Shown: positions 25,001 through 33,841, counted from the stretch's first letter. The stretch is DNA of 64,000 nucleotides from G965230615 sp965230615 (GCA_965230615.1 OZ246012.1:4340001-4404000); one strand, 5' to 3'. Numbers and translations: made by a program. The notes: generated by a model from the letters alone, not told the origin.

Positions 25001-26443
25001 CTAAGAACGAGTAATCTTTAGAATTTCCTGCAAGCGTTGTTCAATTTGGCTGCGGGTAATCATATCTGTCTTAGGATTGTTGAGTATTTGCTCTAACTGA
25101 AAAACTGCCGCATTAAAGTTGCCGGCATTAAAATAATAATCAGCCAGTGTTTTGCTTGATTCAATATTATTGCCTGTTTTTGCATATAGCTCAGCCAGTA
25201 GCTTATACGTGCTATTGAGTGGGCTATGGTTTTTTTGTAAAAAACGCTTCAGGCGATTGCGACCGGCTTTAGCCTGATTGGTCTCATTCATTAGTTTGGC
25301 GTACTGGTAGTTGATGGCGAAACTGCCTGGGTAGATCTGCAGCATTTTATCGAGCGTTTTTTGGGCTGCATCATTTTTGCCAGCACCTTGCAAGGCGCGA
25401 GCATAAGCCAGCTGGTAGGCGATATTTTCAGGGTCTTCTTGTGTCAGGCGTAAAGCGACATTAGCGGCTTCATCAAATGCTAGGTTTCTTTCTAGGAGTT
25501 GGCTATAAGTATAACGAATGATTGTGCTATTATTTTTTTCCAGTTTCTTTTTAAGGACCTGTAGGTCTTGTTTTGGGTTGCTGCTTAATAAAGCTGCCAG
25601 GCGGGCCTTGGCCGTCGTGTATTCAAGGCTGCTGGGCTTTTTGCGTTTTGGTAGCTTGTCGATTCTATTTTGGGCCTCTGATATTCTGACATTATCCAAC
25701 GGGTGCGTCAGTAGATAACCAAACTCTTCTGGAATTGCGCCATAGCGATTGCGTTGCATAATTTTAAAGAAGCTTGCCATGCCTTCAGGGTCGAAACCTG
25801 CTGCATATAAGATCTGGATGCCAATGCGATCTGCTTCGATTTCATGAATGCGTGAAAAGTTCAGTAGCTGCTGTTGTTGGGCCGCAGTGCCAGCTAATAC
25901 CAATGCGGTGCCAGCATCGCCTGAGCCTGAGGCGGCCAGCGCAAAGCCTGCCAGCAAGGCACCCAATGTGGGTACTCGGGTTTCATTCATGGCAGCGATA
26001 CGACGTGCAATATGCCGTTGTGAAACGTGAGCGATTTCATGCGCCATAACGCCTGCCACTTCGTTTTCATTTTTAGATGCCAGGATGAGCCCGGCATTCA
26101 TGCCAATATAACCACCGGGTACGGCAAAGGCATTTATCGCAGCATCATTGACGACAAAGAAGGTATATTTGCCGCTGCCGTCGGCCAGCGAGTTTGTCAG
26201 GGTGTTGCCTAAGTGCTGAATATAGACGCTGACCTCCGGGTCTTCCAAGATAAGGCCGCGGCGGCGGATATTCCGCAGAAAGTCGGCACCGACTTTGGCT
26301 TCGATCGCCGGAGATAGAAAGCGGTCAGCGGGGTTGCCTATATTCGGTAGCTGGTTTTGTATTTGCGCAGACTGGCCCCAAGCTAGACTCCCATTGGCAA
26401 CCAGGAGGCAAAACATGCTTATAACGTTAAGAAAGTGTTTCAT
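25001..26443 (-). CDS. bepA: Periplasmic M48 metalloprotease/chaperone BepA
   Basis: BepA is a periplasmic zinc protease that helps assemble or degrade LptD and other outer-membrane proteins. The 480-residue product has a signal peptide (hydrophobic 5-22, AWGQ), the zinc motif HEIAH (His135, Glu136, His139), the third ligand in HEIEADRIG (about 200-208), the active-site lid loop, and a C-terminal TPR domain (about 290-480) that contacts the BAM complex. Length matches E. coli BepA (487). ATG 26443 is chosen over TTG 26452. No ribosome-binding site is seen, but the start overlaps the stop of a 71-residue frame (ATGA). Confidence 0.93.
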   Translation of the reverse strand: MKHFLNVISMFCLLVANGSLAWGQSAQIQNQLPNIGNPADRFLSPAIEAKVGADFLRNIRRRGLILEDPEVSVYIQHLGNTLTNSLADGSGKYTFFVVNDAAINAFAVPGGYIGMNAGLILASKNENEVAGVMAHEIAHVSQRHIARRIAAMNETRVPTLGALLAGFALAASGSGDAGTALVLAGTAAQQQQLLNFSRIHEIEADRIGIQILYAAGFDPEGMASFFKIMQRNRYGAIPEEFGYLLTHPLDNVRISEAQNRIDKLPKRKKPSSLEYTTAKARLAALLSSNPKQDLQVLKKKLEKNNSTIIRYTYSQLLERNLAFDEAANVALRLTQEDPENIAYQLAYARALQGAGKNDAAQKTLDKMLQIYPGSFAINYQYAKLMNETNQAKAGRNRLKRFLQKNHSPLNSTYKLLAELYAKTGNNIESSKTLADYYFNAGNFNAAVFQLEQILNNPKTDMITRSQIEQRLQEILKITRS

Positions 26444-26655
26444 ATAGGCCAATTGTTGTGCTTATTGAGAGAGATGTAATAGGGCATTTCCCTGGTAATC
26501 CTGCTTAAAATAGACCGATATTGCTGCGCTAAGTTTCCTGGTGGGCTGCTATTGAGGCGGTGTTGCATTGCCCAGATATGCCTGACTGGCAGCACTGGGG
26601 CTATCTTAAACTGTTTAATCCAGCTGCGGTGGCTATTTTTCTGGTTGGCTGTCAC
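26440..26655 (-). CDS. Possible small protein upstream of and overlapping bepA
   Basis: A 71-residue frame from GTG 26655 whose TGA overlaps the bepA ATG (ATGA). Translational coupling would explain the missing ribosome-binding site of bepA. The product is basic with several Trp and Tyr residues, and no family is recognised. It could equally be a chance frame in the bepA leader. Confidence 0.25.
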   Translation of the reverse strand: MTANQKNSHRSWIKQFKIAPVLPVRHIWAMQHRLNSSPPGNLAQQYRSILSRITREMPYYISLNKHNNWPI

Positions 26656-26797
26656 ACAATGGTGACGTTTTAGCCTAAAGTAATGATTTTCCTTGACCTT
26701 GGCGGCATAAGTCAGTACGTTTGCAAGTTTTGGTTGGGGCCGTCCAGCGAAGGTTGAGCGGCTGATTTAGGGTTTTTCCGAAGGCAAATTGGTTCAT

Positions 26798-26855
26798 CAG
26801 TGAGTCTGGCAGTGAGTCTGGCAGTGACTATCAGTGAGTCTGGCAGTGAGTCTGG
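26798..26855. repeat. 12-nt tandem repeat tract
   Basis: CAGTGAGTCTGG occurs at 26798-26809 and 26810-26821. A degenerate CAGTGACTAT follows at 26822-26831, then two more perfect copies at 26832-26843 and 26844-26855. The structure is two duplicated dimers. Confidence 0.9.
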
Positions 26856-26970
26856 GCGCCATGGCCTGGGGTCGGACGCTGAGGCTGGCTCACAAGATAT
26901 CAGTAACATTTCGGTTGTAAAATACCTGAGCAACTTTTGGCTTGAGCAGGCTGGTTTTGGGACCGGTCTT

Positions 26971-27014
26971 GAGAGCGCTGTGAGGAGAGCACTGCGAGTG
27001 GAGAGCGCTGCGAG
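26971..27014. repeat. 14-nt repeat tract
   Basis: Three copies of GAGAGC(G/A)CTG(T/C)GAG at 26971-26984, 26985-26998 and 27001-27014. Each contains the palindromic AGCGCT or its variant AGCACT. Confidence 0.85.
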
Positions 27015-27155
27015 GTCTCTTTAAGACTGTCGAGGGCTGGCTGTCGCTGTGATTAGCCATTTTATGCGCTAAGCCTTAGCCTTATATATACGGATACGGT
27101 ACGGTACCTAATCAACCAAATTAACATTAATTTAAGAGAATTGGAGCTGTAAAGC

Positions 27156-28880
27156 GTGGAACTATCTGGTGGTGAAATTCTGGCAAAATGCCTGAAGCAA
27201 GAAGGGGTCGAGTATATTTTCGGCTATCCTGGCGGGGCGGTATTACATATCTATGATGCCCTTTTTCAGCAAAAAGATGTCCAGCATATTCTCGTTCGTC
27301 ACGAGCAAGGGGCAACCCATGCGGCGGATGGCTATGCGCGGGCAACAGGTAAGCCCGGCGTGGTCTTGGTCACCTCGGGTCCTGGGGCGACAAATGCGGT
27401 CACCGGTATTGCGACCGCCCATATGGATTCTATCCCTATGGTCATTATCAGTGGTCAGGTACCCAGCCCTGTGATTGGCACCGATGCCTTCCAAGAGGTG
27501 GATGCCACTGGTATCACACGACCTTGTGTGAAACATAATTTCCTGGTTAAGCGGGTCGAAGATATTGCGCCTGCGATCAAAAAGGCTTTCTATTTGGCGA
27601 GCACGGGTCGCCCTGGGCCGGTATTGGTTGATATCACCAAAGATGCGACTGACCCCAATATAAAGATTCCGTTTGAATACCCGGAAACAGTTGAGATTCG
27701 CTCTTACAAACCGGCTGAAGAAGGTCATGCAGGGCAGGTGCGCAAAGCAGTTGATTTGCTGCTGGCGGCCAAGCGCCCGATGATTTACTCAGGGGGTGGT
27801 GTTGTTTTGGGAGAGGCGTCAAAAGAGTTGACCGATCTAACCCATGAGCTAGGCTTTCCGATCACCAATACGCTGATGGGCTTAGGCGCTTATCCGGCAA
27901 CCGATAAGCAGTTTGTTGGTATGTTGGGTATGCATGGCACCTATGAAGCCAATATGGCGATGCATGAGTGTGACGTCTTGCTGGCGATTGGTGCGCGTTT
28001 TGATGATCGTGTCACCAGTAAGATCGCTGACTTCTGTCCTTATGCAAAAATTGTGCATATTGATATTGATCCGGCCTCGATTTCTAAAAATGTAAAAGTT
28101 GATGTGCCGATTGTTGGTCAGGTGAAATCCGTCTTGATTGAAATGCTCAAGCAGCTGCAAAAATCGAAGACCAAACCGGATGCGGATGCATTGAAAAAGT
28201 GGTGGCAACAAATTGGTGAGTGGCAAAAAACAGACTGTCTTTACTACGATAAAGACAGCAAGGTGATTAAGCCACAATCGGTGATTGAGAAGTTATATAC
28301 AGCGACCAAAGGCGATGCTTATGTGACTTCCGATGTCGGTCAGCACCAAATGTGGGCTGCACAATTTTATAAATTCGACAAACCAAACCGTTGGATTAAC
28401 TCGGGTGGTTTAGGCACGATGGGTTTCGGCTTGCCTGCCGCAATGGGCGCTCAGCTGGCCCATCGCGATGCGACAGTTGCTTGTATAACAGGCGAGGCCA
28501 GCATTCAGATGTGTATTCAGGAACTATCAACCTGTCTACAGTATGGCTTGCCCATCAAAGTTGTGACCTTAAATAATCGCTACATGGGTATGGTGCGCCA
28601 ATGGCAAGAGTTTTTCTATGAAGGTCGTTATGCGATGTCTTATATGGATGCGCTACCTGATTTTGTGAAGCTTGCAGAAAGCTATGGTCATGTCGGTATT
28701 CGTGTGGAAGACCCAGCTGATGTTGATAAGGCATTAGCCGAAGCGTTAGCCGCAAAAGATCGCCTGGTGTTTATGGATTTTATGACCGACCCGTCGGAGA
28801 ATGTTTATCCAATGATTGCGCAGGGTAAAGGGCATCATGAGATGCACTTGTCAAAACGCGAGGAACCTGAGCTTGCTTGA
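27156..28880 (+). CDS. ilvI: Acetolactate synthase large (catalytic) subunit
   Basis: Catalyses the first common step of valine, leucine and isoleucine synthesis: two pyruvates, or pyruvate plus 2-oxobutyrate, using ThDP, Mg and FAD. The 574-residue product has the catalytic-Glu region VRHEQGATHAADGYARATG (about 46-64), the FAD/central domain (about 190-340) and the ThDP domain with VGQHQMWAAQ (about 395-404) and the cofactor motif TGEASIQM...LNN (about 447-475). The motif has Glu where most ThDP enzymes have the Mg-binding Asp (GDG). It starts at GTG 27156 with GGAG 9 nt upstream. The regulatory subunit ilvH follows, so this is the IlvI type. Confidence 0.96.
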   Translation: MELSGGEILAKCLKQEGVEYIFGYPGGAVLHIYDALFQQKDVQHILVRHEQGATHAADGYARATGKPGVVLVTSGPGATNAVTGIATAHMDSIPMVIISGQVPSPVIGTDAFQEVDATGITRPCVKHNFLVKRVEDIAPAIKKAFYLASTGRPGPVLVDITKDATDPNIKIPFEYPETVEIRSYKPAEEGHAGQVRKAVDLLLAAKRPMIYSGGGVVLGEASKELTDLTHELGFPITNTLMGLGAYPATDKQFVGMLGMHGTYEANMAMHECDVLLAIGARFDDRVTSKIADFCPYAKIVHIDIDPASISKNVKVDVPIVGQVKSVLIEMLKQLQKSKTKPDADALKKWWQQIGEWQKTDCLYYDKDSKVIKPQSVIEKLYTATKGDAYVTSDVGQHQMWAAQFYKFDKPNRWINSGGLGTMGFGLPAAMGAQLAHRDATVACITGEASIQMCIQELSTCLQYGLPIKVVTLNNRYMGMVRQWQEFFYEGRYAMSYMDALPDFVKLAESYGHVGIRVEDPADVDKALAEALAAKDRLVFMDFMTDPSENVYPMIAQGKGHHEMHLSKREEPELA

Positions 28881-28953
28881 TAAAACTCGGGACAGAATGC
28901 CGTCAGGTCGCTTTGATGCGATCGCTGACAATACTATGAATAAAGGCAAATCG

Positions 28954-29445
28954 ATGAGGCATATTATTTCTGTGCTGATGGAAAATGAGTCGGGCGCATT
29001 GTCGCGCGTGGCGAATTTATTTTCAGCACGTGGTTACAATATTGAGGCGCTAAGTGTTGCGCCGACCGATGATGATACTATTTCCAGAATGACTATCGTG
29101 ACTACCGGTACCGATGAAGTCATCGAACAAATTACCAAGCAACTGAATAAGTTGATTGATGTAATAAAACTAGTGGATTTAACTGAGGCTGCACATATTG
29201 AACGTGAGCTGATGTTGGTGAAAATTGAGCTGCCAAAGGGTGCTGCAAATGAGTTGAAACAAATTGCAGATATTTTTCGCGGCAAAGTGATTGATGTCAC
29301 TGCATCCACTTATACGATCGAACTGACCGGTGACGGTCAGAAACTAAATGCATTTTTGCAAAGTGTAAGTGTCTATGAGGTTGTAGAAGTTATACGCTCA
29401 GGGCCACTGGGAATTGCACGCGGCGATCGCGCGTTGCATGTCTAA
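28954..29445 (+). CDS. ilvH: Acetolactate synthase small (regulatory) subunit
   Basis: IlvH binds valine and confers feedback control on the large subunit. The 163-residue product equals the length of E. coli IlvH. It has an N-terminal ACT domain (HIISVLMENESGALSRVANLFSARG segment, about 3-27, with the valine-site loop) and a C-terminal ACT-like domain (about 85-160, ELMLVKIEL onward). The frame is open to 28816, but ATG 28954 has AAAGGC about 7 nt upstream and gives the standard MRHIISVL start. It lies 73 nt after ilvI and 45 nt before ilvC. Confidence 0.96.
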   Translation: MRHIISVLMENESGALSRVANLFSARGYNIEALSVAPTDDDTISRMTIVTTGTDEVIEQITKQLNKLIDVIKLVDLTEAAHIERELMLVKIELPKGAANELKQIADIFRGKVIDVTASTYTIELTGDGQKLNAFLQSVSVYEVVEVIRSGPLGIARGDRALHV

Positions 29446-29490
29446 CGTTATTTTTTACGGTATTTTTAGTTAAGGGGTTGTTTAGTCAAC

Positions 29491-30507
29491 ATGAATATTT
29501 TTTACGATAAAGATGCAGATCTGTCTTTAATTAGAGGCATGAAAGTTGCCATCATCGGTTATGGTTCACAAGGGCATGCGCATGCCAATAACCTGAAAGA
29601 TTCAGGTGTTGATGTTGTGGTTGGTTTACGTGCAGGTTCAATTTCAGAAGCCAAAGCAAAAAAAGCAGGTATTACTGTGCGACCAATCGCAGAAGCGGTG
29701 AACGGCGCTGATTTAGTGATGATTTTGGCCCCTGATGAGCATCAAGCTAAGTTGTACCGTGAGCAGGTTGAGCCAAACATTAAAAATGGTGGCGTATTGG
29801 CTTTCGCACACGGTTTTAATATTCACTTCGGTCAAATTGAGCCACGTGCTGACCTTGATGTTGTGATGATTGCGCCGAAAGGTCCTGGACACTTAGTACG
29901 TTCAACCTATACAGAAGGCGGCGGTGTGCCAAGTTTGATTGCTGTTTATCAAGATGCTTCAGGTAAAGCGCGTGATATCGCATTGTCTTATGCGTCAGCC
30001 AATGGTGGTGGTCGTGCCGGTGTTATCGAAACCAATTTCCGTGAAGAAACAGAAACTGACTTGTTCGGTGAGCAGGCTGTATTGTGTGGTGGTGCGTCAG
30101 CACTAGTACAAGCGGGTTTCGAAACATTAGTTGAGGCAGGTTATGCGCCAGAGATGGCTTACTTCGAATGTTTGCATGAGCTGAAGCTGATTGTTGATTT
30201 GATGTATGAAGGTGGTATTGCCAACATGCGTTACTCAATCTCTAATACGGCTGAGTACGGTGACTTAACACGTGGCCCACGTGTTATCACTGAACAGACC
30301 AAGCAAGAGATGGGTAAAATTTTACGTGAGATTCAAACAGGTGAATTTGCACGTGAGTTTATCCTGGAGAACCAATCAGGTAGTGCAACGTTTAAAGCCA
30401 AGCGCCGTCTGGGTCGCGAGCATCAGATTGAAGAAGTCGGTGATCGCTTACGCAGCATGATGTCATGGATTCATAAAGATAAGAAAGTTGATCAATCGAT
30501 TAACTAA
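29491..30507 (+). CDS. ilvC: Ketol-acid reductoisomerase (NADP+), class I
   Basis: IlvC isomerises and reduces acetolactate or acetohydroxybutyrate, the second step of branched-chain amino acid synthesis. The 338-residue product is the short class I form. It has the nucleotide-binding fold IIGYGSQGHAHANNLKDSG (about 22-40) with VGLRAGS (the NADPH phosphate loop), and the metal/substrate residues in AYFECLHELKLIVDLMYEGG (Asp and Glu, about 221-240). It is in one operon with ilvI and ilvH and is followed by a terminator. Confidence 0.98.
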   Translation: MNIFYDKDADLSLIRGMKVAIIGYGSQGHAHANNLKDSGVDVVVGLRAGSISEAKAKKAGITVRPIAEAVNGADLVMILAPDEHQAKLYREQVEPNIKNGGVLAFAHGFNIHFGQIEPRADLDVVMIAPKGPGHLVRSTYTEGGGVPSLIAVYQDASGKARDIALSYASANGGGRAGVIETNFREETETDLFGEQAVLCGGASALVQAGFETLVEAGYAPEMAYFECLHELKLIVDLMYEGGIANMRYSISNTAEYGDLTRGPRVITEQTKQEMGKILREIQTGEFAREFILENQSGSATFKAKRRLGREHQIEEVGDRLRSMMSWIHKDKKVDQSIN

Positions 30508-30572
30508 TCTTTTATCCCGTCTTTTATTTAGGCAGTCTTTGCTTTGCATTGAGCTGCGATAAAGACAGTATT

Positions 30573-30608
30573 AAAAAGCACTCAAAGTCATTTTTGAGTG
30601 CTTTTTTT
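30573..30608 (+). terminator. Rho-independent terminator of the ilvIHC operon
   Basis: AAAAAGCACTCAAA (30573-30586) pairs with TTTTGAGTGCTTTTT and is followed by further T residues, 65 nt after the ilvC stop. Confidence 0.9.
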
Positions 30609-30692
30609 ATGTAACATCTCAATAATATTGGTAATATGAGCTATTCTGGTTTTGGGTACCTATGACATGCAATATCCTGAGGAGCGATGACG

Positions 30693-31532
30693 ATGACAGA
30701 TAATACGGGCAACTCAAATCGCGCCAGTACCAGACATCATCAGGCTGGCAATAGTCACCCTAATCGACGACATAAAGGTATTTACCTGCTGCCCAACTTG
30801 TTTACCTTAACAGCCTTGTTTGCCGGTTTTTTTGCCATTGTGGCAGCAACACAGGCGCGTTATGAAGCAGCCGCAGTCGCCATCTTTGTGGCGATGATCA
30901 TGGACGGCTTAGACGGTCGTGTTGCCAGGTTAACCAATACGCAAAGTGAATTCGGCGCACAGTTAGACAGCCTGGCTGATATGGTGTCGTTTGGTTTAGC
31001 ACCAGCACTGATTATGTATGAATGGGCACTGGCAGCCATGCGTGACTTTGGCTGGCACTGGGGCAAGTTAGGTTGGCTTGCTGCGTTTATCTATGTCGCC
31101 GCTGCCGCATTACGTTTAGCCCGGTTTAATGTGCAATCACCGCGCGCAGATAAACGCTTTTTTCAAGGCCTGGCAAGCCCGGCAGCTGCTGCGATTATGG
31201 TTGGCCTGGTTTGGGTAGGCGATGATTTGGGCTATAGTGGTAAACAGATGATTATTGTTGCGTTTATCGCGACCTTGTTATGTGGTGTGCTTATGGTAAG
31301 CCGCTTTTCTTATTACAGTTTTAAAGACTTTGGCGGGCGCAATAAAGTGCCTTTTGCTGCCATGTTATTAATCGTGGTGGCCTTGGTATTTATCTCGTTT
31401 GACCCTGCTAAAGTGCTGTTTGCTTTTTTCTTTATTTATATGTTGTCTGGCCCGGTCACATCCCTGATTCGTAAAGTGCGCAAGCGCATGGCGCGGCAAG
31501 AGCGACAACAGACACAGAATCATCATCAATAA
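30693..31532 (+). CDS. pssA: CDP-diacylglycerol--serine O-phosphatidyltransferase
   Basis: A membrane enzyme that makes phosphatidylserine, the precursor of phosphatidylethanolamine. The 279-residue product has six to eight hydrophobic segments and the CDP-alcohol phosphotransferase motif DG-x2-AR-x8-G-x3-D-x3-D (DGRVAR to LDSLAD, about 74-96). The N-terminal 25 residues are polar and His/Asn/Arg-rich. It belongs to the type II family found in Pseudomonas and Bacillus rather than the PLD-like E. coli enzyme. GGAG lies 8 nt before ATG 30693 and only 2 nt before ATG 30687, so 30693 is preferred. ilvC-pssA adjacency is common in pseudomonads. Confidence 0.93.
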   Translation: MTDNTGNSNRASTRHHQAGNSHPNRRHKGIYLLPNLFTLTALFAGFFAIVAATQARYEAAAVAIFVAMIMDGLDGRVARLTNTQSEFGAQLDSLADMVSFGLAPALIMYEWALAAMRDFGWHWGKLGWLAAFIYVAAAALRLARFNVQSPRADKRFFQGLASPAAAAIMVGLVWVGDDLGYSGKQMIIVAFIATLLCGVLMVSRFSYYSFKDFGGRNKVPFAAMLLIVVALVFISFDPAKVLFAFFFIYMLSGPVTSLIRKVRKRMARQERQQTQNHHQ

Positions 31533-31553
31533 CCATTTATCAATGGCAGACCA

Positions 31554-32339
31554 ATGACAGAGCAAGATCAATACCTACAGGCAATGGGCATTCAGCGTTG
31601 GGTGTTGCGCCAAACAGATGCGGCTGTAGAAGATGATCAGGTTGTCTCAGATAATGTAGTGGCCACAGCTGATACGAATAGCCAAGTAACACAAGCTGTT
31701 GCGCAGTCAACGCCCATTGCGATGGCAGATGCTCTGTCGAATGATGTTGAGAAGACTAATGCTGATGTAGGCATTAGTGCCAGTCCGCAAGATTGGGCGC
31801 GCTTGCAGCAGCAAGTGCGTGAGTGTACAGCCTGCACCTTGCATAGCGGACGTAAGCAGACTGTTTTTGGTGTGGGCGATCAGAGAGCTAATTGGATGAT
31901 TATTGGTGAAGCACCCGGTGCCGATGAAGATGCTCAAGGTGAGCCTTTTGTTGGGCGGGCTGGCAAGCTGCTCAATGCCATGTTGCTGGGTATTGGTTTG
32001 CAAAGAGAACAGGTGTTTATTGCCAATATTTTGAAATGTCGTCCACCGAATAACCGAGACCCCAGGCCGGAAGAGGCGCAAGCCTGCTGGTCTTTTTTGC
32101 GTAAGCAAATTGCATATATTTCGCCTAAGATTATTTTAGCAGTAGGCCGTATTTCGGCGCAGAACTTACTGCAAACAGAAGAGGCTATCGGTCGTTTAAG
32201 GGGCAGGGTGCATCGTTTAAGTGACCCTAATATTCCTGTTGTTGTGACCTATCATCCTGCTTACTTATTGCGCAAGCCGAGTGAAAAGCGTAAAAGCTGG
32301 GAAGATTTAAAGCTAGCCTATCGTGCAGCGCATGGCTAG
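31554..32339 (+). CDS. Family 4 uracil-DNA glycosylase (Fe-S)
   Basis: Removes uracil from DNA as the first step of base-excision repair. The 261-residue product has a variable, low-complexity N-terminal part (about 1-80) and then a family 4 UDG core: GEAPGADEDAQGEPFVGRAG (about 118-137), ANILKCRPPNNRDP and the closing TYHPAYLLR motif (about 235-243). Four Cys positioned as CTAC, KCRPP and ACWSF match the [4Fe-4S] ligands of this family. It overlaps no neighbour; rimI follows after 44 nt, a frequent arrangement. Confidence 0.93.
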   Translation: MTEQDQYLQAMGIQRWVLRQTDAAVEDDQVVSDNVVATADTNSQVTQAVAQSTPIAMADALSNDVEKTNADVGISASPQDWARLQQQVRECTACTLHSGRKQTVFGVGDQRANWMIIGEAPGADEDAQGEPFVGRAGKLLNAMLLGIGLQREQVFIANILKCRPPNNRDPRPEEAQACWSFLRKQIAYISPKIILAVGRISAQNLLQTEEAIGRLRGRVHRLSDPNIPVVVTYHPAYLLRKPSEKRKSWEDLKLAYRAAHG

Positions 32340-32383
32340 TCAGCGTTGCTGGGATTTGCTGAATTCCGAGCTATAATGAGTGT

Positions 32384-32881
32384 ATGGCTGCGGTAATAGA
32401 CCCTCAAATTATCATTCGAGATATGACATTGGCAGACCTCACCGAGGTCATGGCCATTGAGCAAACATCCTATCCTTTTCCTTGGACGAAAAAAATTTTC
32501 AGCGACTGTTTGCGGGTGGGTTATCGTTGTTTAGTCATTGAAATGTCTGAGCAGCTAGTCGGTTATGCCATTATTAGTGTGGTACTAGACGAATGCCATA
32601 TTTTAAATATTTGTATTGGTCAGGCGGCTCGTGGTCAGGGCCTAGGGCGTCTTATGATGGAGAGTGTTCTGCGTCAAGGCAGCACCCTCGGTGCCAAGAT
32701 GGTATACCTGGAAGTACGCCCCTCAAATATTATTGCTAATCAACTCTATGAATCTTTAGGGTTCCAGCAAATAGGCCTGCGCAAGGGTTATTACCCACAT
32801 CACGATGGCCGTGAAGATGCACTCGTATTAGCCCTGGTGTTTGATGATAGTGACTACCAGATCCAAGGCATGCAAAAGTAG
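32384..32881 (+). CDS. rimI: Ribosomal protein bS18-alanine N-acetyltransferase RimI
   Basis: A GNAT acetyltransferase that modifies the N-terminal Ala of ribosomal protein S18. The 165-residue product has the acetyl-CoA motif ARGQGLGRLMM (about 87-97), the preceding strand HILNICIG, and the RimI-type segments SYPFPWTKKIFSDC (about 30-43), YLEVRPSN (about 108-115) and YYPHHDGREDALVL (about 135-148). These are the hallmarks that separate RimI from other GNATs. No strong ribosome-binding site precedes ATG 32384. Confidence 0.93.
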   Translation: MAAVIDPQIIIRDMTLADLTEVMAIEQTSYPFPWTKKIFSDCLRVGYRCLVIEMSEQLVGYAIISVVLDECHILNICIGQAARGQGLGRLMMESVLRQGSTLGAKMVYLEVRPSNIIANQLYESLGFQQIGLRKGYYPHHDGREDALVLALVFDDSDYQIQGMQK

Positions 32882-33532
32882 TAATCTGGCGATAAAGCTA
32901 AAACGTACTTCACTCTGTCGCGAGTGTCATTAAGGCAGTGTAAAAGCGAACGAAACAACGTGGTATTGGTAATACAGGCGTATAGTGAGAGGGCTGCTAT
33001 GAGGCATAGGCAAGTGTAGCCATTTTGTAGTCTGTTCTCGGTACTTTCCTGCGGCATTTGGTCGCATTTATTTTCCGCGTTATTGCATTATTATTATGTT
33101 CTCAACTCTGCATATCTAGATTCTTATCTCTACGGGTAGTAGGTTAAAGTCAGATATGTTTTTAGGTAGCGACAGGCCCTCACCTGTTGCTACCCTTTTT
33201 AATCTTGTATCCATTGTTGGTCAAACATTGGCATATTTGCAGGCATTTCCCTTGCCTATTATCGAGTAATAGCGTCATCTTGGTGCAAGCTATTGTATTT
33301 TGGAGCGTTATCGTCCACTCGCGTTGAGTAAAGCTTGACTTAGTGTCGCGCTGCTCTAGAATTTGGGCAATAGCACTTTTCGCCATCAATCATGCTATTC
33401 GCATAAATGAGGGGCGAAATTGACTTTATTGCTAATGTACCCTTAACTTACAGCTAGCGAATGCCGATATAGTAAATATACTTGGTAAAACTGTGATTAA
33501 GGTCATTCATTGAATTCACAGGGGGACGTAGA
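32882..33532. other. Intergenic region holding an isolated terminator hairpin
   Basis: A 650-nt stretch with no gene I can support. The only strong signal is a terminator at 33165-33200. It could end a long 3' part of the rimI transcript or a small RNA starting somewhere after 32900. A minus-strand frame (33180-33389) lacks a ribosome-binding site and runs into the hairpin. Confidence 0.45.
33165..33200 (+). terminator. Strong rho-independent terminator, gene it serves unclear
   Basis: GGTAGCGACAGG (33165-33176) pairs over 12 positions with CCTGTTGCTACC (33183-33194), with one G-U pair and a 6-nt loop, then CTTTTT. The nearest plus-strand gene, rimI, ends 284 nt upstream. Confidence 0.8.
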
Positions 33533-33763
33533 ATGAACGCAAAAGGTCATGCAATAGATAGAGATATGAATATCAAAGAAAAATTTGATGAGCTGTCAGA
33601 GTCTATTCGTAATAAGCGTCTAGGTATCTCACCCGGTGAGTCAGTGGCTATTCGCAGTGTTGTGCCGCAGCTAAAAAGCGTTGGTAAAGCACTCGATCAA
33701 GAGCCTAGCCGCATTCGTTTAAAAAGAAAATCTGGGCAGGTCGAGGAAATCAAAATCGACTAA
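33533..33763 (+). CDS. Small conserved-looking cytoplasmic protein, unknown function
   Basis: A 76-residue charged protein (MNAKGHAIDRDMNIKEKFDE start, basic SRIRLKRKSGQVEEIKID end) with no membrane segment or Cys. GGGGGA lies about 8 nt before the ATG, so translation should be efficient. I do not recognise a family. The next gene, a membrane protein, starts 78 nt downstream on the same strand and may be co-transcribed. Confidence 0.55.
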   Translation: MNAKGHAIDRDMNIKEKFDELSESIRNKRLGISPGESVAIRSVVPQLKSVGKALDQEPSRIRLKRKSGQVEEIKID

Positions 33764-33841
33764 CCTTCTTTTCCCTAAGAACGGCTAACAGGAGTTACCT
33801 TCTTAGGGACAATAATAAAACACTACTACGCCGGGTTTGCT

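Larger units (their letters stand above)
26656..27155. other. Intergenic region between bepA and ilvI with two tandem-repeat tracts
   Basis: A 500-nt gap between divergent genes. It holds a 12-nt repeat tract (26798-26855) and a 14-nt repeat tract (26971-27014), described separately. TTATATATAC near 27081-27090 may be part of the ilvI promoter. I find no convincing Leu/Ile/Val-rich leader peptide or attenuator. Confidence 0.4.

Noticed and set aside
26798..27014. Repeat tracts as a CRISPR array
   Set aside because: Units are 12-14 nt, contiguous and without spacers; no cas genes nearby.
26800..27024. 74-codon plus-strand frame as an ilvI leader peptide
   Set aside because: It is built from the DNA repeats, lacks runs of Leu/Ile/Val codons, and no attenuator hairpin pair follows.
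32372..32377. TATAAT just before rimI as a promoter
   Set aside because: No -35 hexamer at a suitable distance, and a start there would leave almost no leader before the ATG.
33180..33389. 69-codon minus-strand frame
   Set aside because: No ribosome-binding site, and the frame ends in the terminator hairpin; no family resemblance.
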